DNA of 64,000 nucleotides from Paramesorhizobium leguminum. Lineage in GTDB: Bacteria; Pseudomonadota; Alphaproteobacteria; Rhizobiales; Rhizobiaceae. This document shows, in pieces, positions 51,358-59,032 of this stretch. Made by a program: the position numbers and the translations under genes. The stretch spans positions 1 through 64,000 of the forward strand of contig NZ_QJTF01000021.1 in the NCBI RefSeq assembly GCF_003217235.1, in the 5' to 3' direction. The notes below the pieces were generated by a model. That model was not told the DNA's origin. It worked only from the letters and a program-made list of their open reading frames with translations, and ran no database searches. Positions within the stretch are counted from its first letter, which is position 1, and the number at the start of each line of letters is the position of its first letter.

Positions 51358-52448
51358 TGCAGATTAAAATTGGAACGGACGAGGTATTCGTCGCTATTGT
51401 AAAAGCATTGTCGATGTTCGGCCCTTTGGATTTAGATGGATTAGTAAAAATTGTGCCCGCCTATGACAAATCACTTTTCAGCGCAATCTCTGTAGGACTG
51501 AGCAGTGGAAAGTTTGAGCGCATAGGGAATAAAATTTCGCTAGTTGCGGCACCCCACGGAACGGCACCCGTCGTTCCTGAATGTCCGTGTTGCAGAGGTC
51601 GCCTCGCAGTGCCGGTTGCTCATGCAGATGCTCTTAAAGAACGCTATCTCGAGGCCTGTTCATCAGCACCTACGCTTACATATCTTTTAAATCAACGGCC
51701 AGTTACACGCGAAACGTCTTGGTATAGAGCGCTCTATATGGCGTTGAGGGGAGATCTCATAGGAAAGCGAATTGCGCTTCTCGGAGATGATGATCTAACA
51801 AGCTTGGCAATTGGACTTCTCGGACAAGATTGTGAGATCGTAGTTTTCGAGGCCGACGATCGGCTGGTTTCATTCCTAGCGCGGCAAGCCGATCAGCTGG
51901 CGATCTCGCATTTCTCTACCGTGGAGTACAACTGCAGAGAGGACGTTCCCGAACCGTTTAAGGGTACCTTCGACGTAGCTCTATGCGATCCGTCCTCATC
52001 TCTTTTTCAAATATTCCTATCACGTTGTGTTACGCTACTAAAGCCTGGTTCCGGTCAAATAATCTACACCTTCGCCGGACCAACTTATTTGGCATCAACC
52101 TTGGAATTCCAGCGTCTTGCAACGGATTTAAAACTACAAATTTTTGATATGATACCAGCATTTAACCGTTACGCGTTGGTACATTCCGAACTCGTTGGGG
52201 GACAAGATACTCTTATTCGAGAGATCGGGGGAAGTGAAGATGTGAGCTTTGTAGAGGCACTTGTTCGGTTAGGCACTACTGGCGATACACATCCTTTGAC
52301 GGTCGGCGACAGCAATGCCTCGGTAAAAGACCTTTATGGAGATCGCGCCTTCCAGCGCCTCCAGAACTTGGAGAACGACCCTGCATCGAAGACAGAGCCA
52401 ACTGAAGTCTGGAACCGCCTGTATGAGAAGTTTAGTCCAAAAGATTGA
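51354..52448 (+). CDS. BpsA/DUF43-like branched-polyamine (aminopropyl) transferase
   Basis: A 364-residue protein similar to N4-bis(aminopropyl)spermidine synthase (BpsA) of thermophiles. It shows an N-terminal winged-helix part, a CPCCRGRL (CxxCxGR-like) motif, the SAM-fold motif ALLGDDDLTSLAIGLLG (GDDD at 144-147) and the acidic segment FEADDR. Where BpsA has DPPY, this protein has DPSSS (212-216), so its acceptor site differs. With SpeD immediately upstream it very probably transfers aminopropyl groups from decarboxylated SAM; the acceptor is unknown. Confidence 0.82.
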   Translation: MMQIKIGTDEVFVAIVKALSMFGPLDLDGLVKIVPAYDKSLFSAISVGLSSGKFERIGNKISLVAAPHGTAPVVPECPCCRGRLAVPVAHADALKERYLEACSSAPTLTYLLNQRPVTRETSWYRALYMALRGDLIGKRIALLGDDDLTSLAIGLLGQDCEIVVFEADDRLVSFLARQADQLAISHFSTVEYNCREDVPEPFKGTFDVALCDPSSSLFQIFLSRCVTLLKPGSGQIIYTFAGPTYLASTLEFQRLATDLKLQIFDMIPAFNRYALVHSELVGGQDTLIREIGGSEDVSFVEALVRLGTTGDTHPLTVGDSNASVKDLYGDRAFQRLQNLENDPASKTEPTEVWNRLYEKFSPKD

Positions 52449-52500
52449 TGAACACTCCCAGTCACGACTGGCTGCGAGCCGTTCCTACGAGGGGGGCAAA

Positions 52501-53562
52501 ATGTTAAATTCCAATCCACCATTCGCGGAAGAAATTCGTCGTTTTTTTTATGAACAGTTTTCCGAGGAGGGCGAGGCAATCGCCCTCGCCGGCTCTCAAG
52601 CTCTTGGATATGCCACATCTCGATCTGATATAGATCTTGTTCTGCTTATTAAGCCATCTTCGGGGTTATCGCAGAGCGATATGAGTTTCCTTACACAATT
52701 AATTTCTGGTCGGAGAACAGAAATTCTTATCTTAACGCCTGGAACTATAGAGGAGAGATTTGCTCGCACAAAAGCGGAGAAGTACAATAATCTAGGTTAT
52801 TCAGACCGTAGATTCATCGAAAGGATTTCCACAGCAATTCCCATCGTTGGGGAGCAGCGATGGAACGCCATCCTTACATCGTTCGATAGGGATACGTACG
52901 TTGCGCAGATGTTGCGGGATAATTTAACTCTTGCATCCAAGTCTTTTGACGATCTCGTCGGACTTTATGTAGATGGCGATTATATCAACGCAGTAGACGC
53001 TGTCCGGTTTCTCCTGCAGGTTGAATTGGAGGCACTACTATGCACATTTGGCGATACTGGGGACCGAAGACGTTGGTTATTACGCCGTGCGGGCTTGATA
53101 AAGGATTTAGATCCGAAAGTCACGTCCGGATTTACTGAATATAATTTCAATATGATAAACAATAAATTTTCTACAAATTTTGAATGGATCGAGAACGCCA
53201 TGCGATTCCATCAGTATATTCAATGTCAAATTCTAATAAAGAAATATCATGCCGATATTGGAAATCTAATTTGCTCCGACTATAACACTCATAGCTCGGC
53301 CTTTATTACGCCAAGTCTGTTATTTTTGGATTGTGTAAATGAGACATGGTACGTGAAAACCGCTAAAGAAAGCAGAGTTATAGACGAGACATCGTCGTTT
53401 ATACTTATGATTTGTCATCTCGGCCAAAATATTAATAATATTGCATACTACTTCTCGCTGATTTCTCCCGCTCTTGCTACATCTAGCGATACTATAAAGT
53501 TTCTATCCTCTCGTATCGATCAGCTGGTTGATTTAGGGCTGCTAACTAAAAATGCGAGCTAG
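52501..53562 (+). CDS. Nucleotidyltransferase with C-terminal PqqD-like (RRE-type) domain
   Basis: A 353-residue protein from ATG at 52501 (GAGGGGGGC upstream). The N-terminal MNT/pol-beta-type nucleotidyltransferase motif is AGSQALGYATSRSDIDLVLL (GS 31-32, DxD 43-45). A helical middle is followed by about 70 residues, SRVIDETSSFILMICHLGQ ... IKFLSSRIDQLVDLGLL, which read like a PqqD-type winged helix, the RiPP recognition element that binds leaders. If correct, the enzyme would be guided to the precursors and attach a nucleotidyl group. The RRE call rests on pattern, not a search. Confidence 0.72.
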   Translation: MLNSNPPFAEEIRRFFYEQFSEEGEAIALAGSQALGYATSRSDIDLVLLIKPSSGLSQSDMSFLTQLISGRRTEILILTPGTIEERFARTKAEKYNNLGYSDRRFIERISTAIPIVGEQRWNAILTSFDRDTYVAQMLRDNLTLASKSFDDLVGLYVDGDYINAVDAVRFLLQVELEALLCTFGDTGDRRRWLLRRAGLIKDLDPKVTSGFTEYNFNMINNKFSTNFEWIENAMRFHQYIQCQILIKKYHADIGNLICSDYNTHSSAFITPSLLFLDCVNETWYVKTAKESRVIDETSSFILMICHLGQNINNIAYYFSLISPALATSSDTIKFLSSRIDQLVDLGLLTKNAS

Positions 53563-53618
53563 CCTCTGATAGAATTCGCTGCGAATATTTCGTTGCTATA
53601 TATAGGGAGATCAAAGCA

Positions 53619-53912
53619 ATGAGACGTCTTGTAGGCTTGATGTGCGTATTCTGTTATACATTAATATTGCCGTTGAATGCGCAGGAATTATATTCATTAT
53701 TTCGGCAACGCCATTCTGAATTCTGTAAAATGGTCAATACAATAGTCACTCATCCCCCATTGCATCCTTACCTGAATGTTGGAAGTGCTATCTGGCAAAC
53801 ATTGCCCGAGAACGAGAAAAATAAACGAATCGCAAAGTACGAGGCAACGCTAAATGAGGTGATGTATTGGGAGAAGCAGAAGAAAAACTGCGCACCAATT
53901 CTATTACAGTAA
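53619..53912 (+). CDS. Small secreted protein, possible immunity or partner
   Basis: A 97-residue protein with a signal peptide (MRRLVGLMCVFCYTLILPLN, cut near AQE), then a helical mature part of about 75 residues with two Cys (SEFCKMV, KKNCAPI) that could form a disulfide. I recognise no family. GGGAGA stands upstream. Within the RiPP operon a periplasmic protein of this kind could be immunity protein, chaperone or scaffold; this is speculation from position. Confidence 0.55.
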   Translation: MRRLVGLMCVFCYTLILPLNAQELYSLFRQRHSEFCKMVNTIVTHPPLHPYLNVGSAIWQTLPENEKNKRIAKYEATLNEVMYWEKQKKNCAPILLQ

Positions 53913-53943
53913 AGTGACTACAGATTAACACAGGCCAGTTATA

Positions 53944-54651
53944 ATGCTTTCAAAAATTAAAAGTTCATATACATCTCGTTTTGGCGTATTTATTTTTGAT
54001 TATGATGGAACTTTAGCTGCTACGAGAACAGCAGTCATTAAATGTTTTTCTCAAACGCTTCGCGAACGGTTTGCTACTATCCCCATGGAAACAATCGAAG
54101 CGGTAATCGCAAGTGGAGGGTTACTGGAAGACGCATTTGCGAGATTAATGCCGGGATTCACGAATACAGATATTCGGAATTGTGTCTCTCGATATCGCGA
54201 AATTTATATCGAAATTGATCAAGAAACGACGGTCTTATTCGAGGGCGTGAAAGAGACCCTTACTGCGCTCCATCGCGAGGGCCGTAAAATTGTGGTGTTG
54301 AGCAATAAGGGGCGTGTCTCTCTGGAGACAGGGCTCGAAAGGTTTAATCTAACGCACCTTATTACCGCAATTTTACCAGCCGATCAGAATGAACCCACCA
54401 AGCCGAACCCCGAAGTTTTTTTTCGGCGTGTACGCCCGTTATTTGGGGGGATACCGCTTTCAAGTTTTATAATGATTGGCGATACATTCGCTGATATCGC
54501 ATTTGCGCGAGCTTCTAATATCGCAAGTTGTTGGGTAAGCTACGGATATGGCGATGCTATTCAGTGCTTGTCCATGCGCCCCGATTTCGTTATTGGTTCA
54601 CTTCGAGAACTCCTTCCTTCTGGAAGACACGCTTCGACACTCAATTGTTGA
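53944..54651 (+). CDS. HAD-superfamily phosphatase (last gene of the RiPP operon)
   Basis: A 235-residue HAD hydrolase of the phosphoglycolate-phosphatase group. Motif I is FIFDYDGTLAATRTA, motif II lies in VVLSNKGRVS, motif III around KPNPEVFFRRV and motif IV is MIGDTFADIAFARA. It can dephosphorylate small molecules. Together with the kinases and NUDIX gene in the operon it suggests that a phosphorylated intermediate is formed and later released. Start codon without strong ribosome site. Confidence 0.8.
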   Translation: MLSKIKSSYTSRFGVFIFDYDGTLAATRTAVIKCFSQTLRERFATIPMETIEAVIASGGLLEDAFARLMPGFTNTDIRNCVSRYREIYIEIDQETTVLFEGVKETLTALHREGRKIVVLSNKGRVSLETGLERFNLTHLITAILPADQNEPTKPNPEVFFRRVRPLFGGIPLSSFIMIGDTFADIAFARASNIASCWVSYGYGDAIQCLSMRPDFVIGSLRELLPSGRHASTLNC

Positions 54652-54715
54652 CGAACCAAGCGTTTAACTTGGCAACATCACCCCTATAAAGTGATTGCCG
54701 CAACCGCCAACATTA

Positions 54716-55921
54716 TCACAATAAGCTCCTATAGGGTTCGAGGACAAGATCGCGCGTAACGACAACGAGAATGGGAAACCCCGGACGGATCGTCAGGGTC
54801 GGCGCGACCTGCAATTGGCGGCGAATAATCTGCTGGCCAGCGTCGTTGAAGGTGTCCTGCGCACCATTGCGGATGGCCTGCACCAATCGATCTTCGTCGT
54901 CCATGGCGAGCTCGGCACCGACAGCGAGCAGCGTCGAGAGACCGGCGGCCTTCGCCAGATCCCACCAATGATAATCGACGCCATCCTCAAGACCGGCATA
55001 GCCCTGTGTGTCGGCGCCTGGCTGGCGTTCGAGGACGATGGAACGGCCGTTCGGGAATATGAGCCGGTTCCAGACTAAAAGGACACGACGCTGCCCGAAG
55101 CTGACATTGTTGTCATACTGGCCGATGACGCGGGTGCCCTGCGGCACGAGCAGGATGCGGCCGGTCGGGCTGTCGTAGATGTGCTGCGTGACCTGCGCGG
55201 TGATCTGCCCAGGCAGATCGGAGCGAATGCCGGTGATGAGCGCGGCCGGGATGACGGAGCCGGCCTGAAGCACATAAGGAGACGCGGGCGGCATGACGCG
55301 ATCGGGCGCGACGGTTCGGCGGTCAGCGGCGGCATTGAGAAACGCGAGTTGACGATCCTGCGCCGACGGGATAGCGGCCAGTTGGCCGGTGAGATCGAGG
55401 TCTGCGAGGTTGGACGATGGGGTGGCGGTGTCCGGTGCGGTCCCGCCGGATGCGAGCGGGGTTTCAGTCTGAAAAAAGACGCGGGAGGTTCTGGCCGCTT
55501 CCTCCTCCGCCAGTCTGCGCTGCTCGGCCGGATCTACGGCGGGCGTCGTCACGGGAGACGGCGGCACGGGCTGACCACGGTTCTGTGCGTTGAGAATAGG
55601 CCGTCCTAAATCTCCTGGCAGCGGTGGTCCGAGTACCGGACCGGTGTAGTCGCGTGGCAGAGCTGCAAGCCCGTCCGCCGTTTGCCTGTTCTCGGTGGAA
55701 TACAGTTCTTCACCGCCGGACCCCGAGTTGCGTGTCTGAAGAGCGTAGATCAATGCCCCGCCTATGCCGAGACCAGCGATAACACCAACGCCGGTCAGCA
55801 CTTTGCGGGATAGTCGGGTGACGCGCGGCGTCTCGGCCCGCAGCCTCATAGGAGCGGCGGGGTCCGCGACTGAACCGGTTGGCGTCGGTACGGCTTCCCT
55901 TTCAATATCATTGCCGGTCAT
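54716..55921 (-). CDS. trbI: TrbI / VirB10-like conjugation protein
   Basis: A 401-residue protein: cytoplasmic N-terminus, one membrane helix (KVLTGVGVIAGLGIGGALIYA), a Pro-rich periplasmic linker and the conserved C-terminal domain (LQAGSVIPAALITGIRSDLP, then QGTRVIGQYDNNVSFGQRRV, LPGADTQGYAGLEDGVDYHW-like segment). VirB10/TrbI spans both membranes and senses energy in type IV secretion. Its ATG overlaps the trbG stop. It is the last trb gene; the RiPP operon ends 64 bases away, convergent. Confidence 0.92.
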   Translation of the reverse strand: MTGNDIEREAVPTPTGSVADPAAPMRLRAETPRVTRLSRKVLTGVGVIAGLGIGGALIYALQTRNSGSGGEELYSTENRQTADGLAALPRDYTGPVLGPPLPGDLGRPILNAQNRGQPVPPSPVTTPAVDPAEQRRLAEEEAARTSRVFFQTETPLASGGTAPDTATPSSNLADLDLTGQLAAIPSAQDRQLAFLNAAADRRTVAPDRVMPPASPYVLQAGSVIPAALITGIRSDLPGQITAQVTQHIYDSPTGRILLVPQGTRVIGQYDNNVSFGQRRVLLVWNRLIFPNGRSIVLERQPGADTQGYAGLEDGVDYHWWDLAKAAGLSTLLAVGAELAMDDEDRLVQAIRNGAQDTFNDAGQQIIRRQLQVAPTLTIRPGFPILVVVTRDLVLEPYRSLL

Positions 55922-56979
55922 CTGCCCTGCCCTCCCCTATGATGCCAAGCGTTCGCCGGTTTCGAAACTCCGCTGGAGCTTTGCAGCCAAGAGAGTGGAC
56001 CGCCTCTCACCGTCCCATCGGTGCGCACGATCCTCACGGTCTGCTGCCGCTTGCCGCCCAGGCGCAGCTCAGCGGCACCGAACAGACGGTCGACGATCAA
56101 GACATTCTGATGGATGCGGCTGTTGACGATTTCGGCCTCGCCTTCCGGTCCGATGACGAACAGCGGCGGAAGCTCGCCTTGCACGATGCCGCGCGGAAAC
56201 TCGACATAGACGCGGCGCCCGTCATCATAGACGGAAACGGGCCTCCACGGCGGATTGTCGCCAGTCAGGCCGTAGCGATAGTTCCTTGCTGCGACGGTCG
56301 GGATAACCGGTGTGGCGGGGACGGCCCGGCGCTGGCTGGCGGGCGGCTGCGGATAGGCCCAGGCAACCGACGGCATATAGGGCTTCTCGCCTGAGCGCAG
56401 CTCGATCATGTAGACGCGCCGGTCCGTCGTCACGACAAGGTTGGTGGAGATGTCCGGCCGCGTCGGCTTCACAAGGATGTGGACGCGCCGCGTCGTGCCG
56501 CCGCCGCTCTCGGTGTCGCCGATGATCCAGCGAGCGGTATCTCCGGCAGCGATCGGTCCCGCGCCGGTCAGGCTTTCGCCCGGTTCGAGCGCGATATCGG
56601 TGATCTGCCCCGGCGCGGCATAGACCTGATAAAGCGCGCCTTCGCTCCAGGGATAGATCTGGATCGCGTTGTAGTATCCTTCGCGGCGCGGCTCGACGCG
56701 GGCCGCCGCGTTAGCATTCTCGACACGGCCTGTCGCCGTGCCGGACGCGGCCCCTCCCCGCGCCACCTTCCAGGCCGGAGGAACGTGCAACGGGCGCGGC
56801 CGGTGCTCGACGGCTGGTGTGGGCACCGCCGGCAAGGGCGGGACGTTGGCGTCATAGCTGATCTGCGGCGGCTTTTGCGGCGTGGCGCAGCCGGCCAGAG
56901 TAGTCGCAGAAAGAAGGATAAGCGCGAAGGCGGATTTACGGAAAGGCGGGATTGCGGAGATGCGGGTCATAGCGATCAT
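55918..56979 (-). CDS. trbG: TrbG / VirB9-like conjugation protein
   Basis: A 353-residue protein with a lipoprotein-like signal (ALILLSATTLAGCATP, lipobox Cys) and two beta domains: an N-terminal VirB9 domain (YPWSEGALYQVYAAPGQITD, then ALEPGESL) and a C-terminal one (WRPVSVYDDGRRVYVEFPRG). VirB9/TrbG forms the outer-membrane core ring of the conjugation pore with VirB7 and VirB10. The ATG overlaps trbF by four bases. Confidence 0.92.
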   Translation of the reverse strand: MIAMTRISAIPPFRKSAFALILLSATTLAGCATPQKPPQISYDANVPPLPAVPTPAVEHRPRPLHVPPAWKVARGGAASGTATGRVENANAAARVEPRREGYYNAIQIYPWSEGALYQVYAAPGQITDIALEPGESLTGAGPIAAGDTARWIIGDTESGGGTTRRVHILVKPTRPDISTNLVVTTDRRVYMIELRSGEKPYMPSVAWAYPQPPASQRRAVPATPVIPTVAARNYRYGLTGDNPPWRPVSVYDDGRRVYVEFPRGIVQGELPPLFVIGPEGEAEIVNSRIHQNVLIVDRLFGAAELRLGGKRQQTVRIVRTDGTVRGGPLSWLQSSSGVSKPANAWHHRGGQGR

Positions 56980-57665
56980 TGGCCCATCTCCCGCGACCAG
57001 TTGATGGCATTGACGTAGATGCCGAGCGGATTGGCCTTGAGCCTGTCGGCGTCGCGGGGCGTCTGGATCACGATGGTCAGGATGGCCGTCCAGCGTTCGG
57101 TGGTGGAGAGTTGGCCATTCTCATAACGGCGCTCGATCCATGCCACACGGAAGGAGTCCGGCGATGCTCGGATGACGGATGAGACTTCGACAGCGATCTG
57201 CTGCTTGCCGACCTTGGTGAAAGGATCATTGCTGCGCGCATAATCGTTAAGCGCCGCCGCGCCCCGGTCGGTCGTCCAGTCATAGGCGCGCAGCCAATTC
57301 TGGCGGACAATGATCGGATCGGCGGGAATGCTCCGGACCTGCTCGACGAACCTCGCCAGATGCCAAGCCACTTGCGGATCGGTTGGCTGATAGCTGGCCG
57401 TGGCAGCGGCCACAGTCTGGGCCTGACCAAGCTTGTCGACCTCCACCACCCAGGGCACGACTGTTCCTCTGCCCGATTGCCATACAAGCGCGGCAGCAAA
57501 ACCCGCCGAAAGAATGAGGCAACCGAATGCCATGTATCGCCAATTGCGGGCCTGGACGCGCGCGGAACCGATGCGCTCGTCCCAAACCTGCGCGGCTCTC
57601 TGATAGGGAGTCTCGGGTTGTGGCGTCTTGCCGTAATGGGCTGCCGGTCGTTTGAAGAAGCTCAT
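56976..57665 (-). CDS. trbF: TrbF / VirB8-like conjugation protein
   Basis: A 229-residue inner-membrane protein: short cytoplasmic tail, one helix (MAFGCLILSAGFAAALVWQS), then a periplasmic NTF2-like domain (QPTDPQVAWHLARFVEQVRS, then WTTDRGAAALNDYARSNDPF). VirB8/TrbF nucleates the assembly of the type IV channel. Overlaps trbL and trbG by four bases each, so the operon is translationally coupled. Confidence 0.92.
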   Translation of the reverse strand: MSFFKRPAAHYGKTPQPETPYQRAAQVWDERIGSARVQARNWRYMAFGCLILSAGFAAALVWQSGRGTVVPWVVEVDKLGQAQTVAAATASYQPTDPQVAWHLARFVEQVRSIPADPIIVRQNWLRAYDWTTDRGAAALNDYARSNDPFTKVGKQQIAVEVSSVIRASPDSFRVAWIERRYENGQLSTTERWTAILTIVIQTPRDADRLKANPLGIYVNAINWSREMGQ

Positions 57666-59032
57666 GATGGATCACTTGACTGAAGGTTGACGGAAGAGCC
57701 GCCGCCATGGCTGTCACCGGAACGGATGGCGTGGGCGGCGGCGGAAACACCGTGGCTGAAGTGCTGGCTGCGTTTCATGCGCTTGGCCCAATCGGGGGCA
57801 CCGTTGCGCGAAGCCGCCGGGGTGCCAGCAAACGAAGCATCCGTGGCGGCGTCATTGCCCACGGTACCGAGCGTGGAAAAACCGCCGGTTACAACGAAGC
57901 CGTCCTTCACGCCTTCCGAGAAGTTGGCTTTGACGCTTTCTGCGGCGCGGGCAGCGGCGCGCCTGACCGGCGAGACAGCGGCTGAACCTGCCGCGCGCCC
58001 AACACCGCCGAGACCGGATACAACGCTGGCTGTTCCAGCCTGCCCCATCGAGCCGAGGCTGTAGGCAGTCGAGGCAGCGCCTGCGGCAGCCGCTCCGCTA
58101 CGTGCAGCGGCGGCTCCACCGGAAAGTGCCGCGGCACCACCACGCAGGACCAGACCAGCCGCCCCGCCGGCTGCCAGCGCCGCACCACCGACGGCAAGGC
58201 CCGTGCCAACGGCCGCACCGGCGCCGAGCTGCGGGCCACCGGAAACAAGGCCATTGGCGATACCCGGTCCGAAGATGCCGAGGCCGACGAGAGAAAGCGC
58301 GGCCAGCACGATCGCCATGGCATCGTCGATTGTCGGGGTAGCGCCCCCGAAGCCGGCGGTGAACTGGCTGAACAGCGTCGAGCCGATACCGATGATGACG
58401 GCGAGAACAAGAACCTTGATGCCGCTGGAGACGACATTCCCTAAAACACGCTCCGCCATGAAGGCGGTCTTGCCCCAGAGACCGAACGGGATGAGGACAA
58501 ATCCAGCCAGGGTCGTCAGCTTGAATTCGATCAGCGTGACGAACAACTGAATGGCCAAGATAAAGAAGGCCAGCAGGACCAGCGCCCAGGCGAAGAGCAG
58601 GCACGCGATCTGGATGAAGTTCTCGAAGAATGCGACCCAGCCCATGAGGTCGGAAATGGATTCGAGCAGCGGCCGGCCCGCATCGAGGCCAACTTGGGCG
58701 ACCTTTCCGGGGCGCAGGAGATCCGCTACCGAAAAGCCGGTGCCCGACCCTTTGAGGCCGAGACCGGCGAAACTTTCGAAGACAATCCTCGCCAGATTGT
58801 TCCAATTGCCGATGAGGTAGGCAAACACGCCGACAAACAGCGTCTTCTTGACTAGGCGCGTGATGATGTCGTCGTCGGCTCCCCAGCTCCAGAACAGGGC
58901 GGCGAGCGTTACATCGATAACGATCAGCGTGGTGGCGATGAAGGCGACCTCGCCGCCGAGAAGACCGAAACCGCTGTCGATATAGGAGGTAAAAACACCG
59001 AGGAAATTGTCGATGACGCCGCTGCCGCCCAT
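57662..59032 (-). CDS. trbL: TrbL / VirB6-like polytopic conjugation protein
   Basis: A 456-residue P-type TrbL: N-terminal GVIDNFLGVFTSYIDSGFGL, several membrane helices up to about residue 240, then an Ala/Gly-rich low-complexity region and a soluble tail. Its start codon is directly adjacent to the group II intron, which separates it from trbK and from the ribosome site that originally preceded it. The intron end supplies an AAGGA about 10 bases upstream of the ATG, which might partly replace it. Confidence 0.9.
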   Translation of the reverse strand: MGGSGVIDNFLGVFTSYIDSGFGLLGGEVAFIATTLIVIDVTLAALFWSWGADDDIITRLVKKTLFVGVFAYLIGNWNNLARIVFESFAGLGLKGSGTGFSVADLLRPGKVAQVGLDAGRPLLESISDLMGWVAFFENFIQIACLLFAWALVLLAFFILAIQLFVTLIEFKLTTLAGFVLIPFGLWGKTAFMAERVLGNVVSSGIKVLVLAVIIGIGSTLFSQFTAGFGGATPTIDDAMAIVLAALSLVGLGIFGPGIANGLVSGGPQLGAGAAVGTGLAVGGAALAAGGAAGLVLRGGAAALSGGAAAARSGAAAAGAASTAYSLGSMGQAGTASVVSGLGGVGRAAGSAAVSPVRRAAARAAESVKANFSEGVKDGFVVTGGFSTLGTVGNDAATDASFAGTPAASRNGAPDWAKRMKRSQHFSHGVSAAAHAIRSGDSHGGGSSVNLQSSDPS

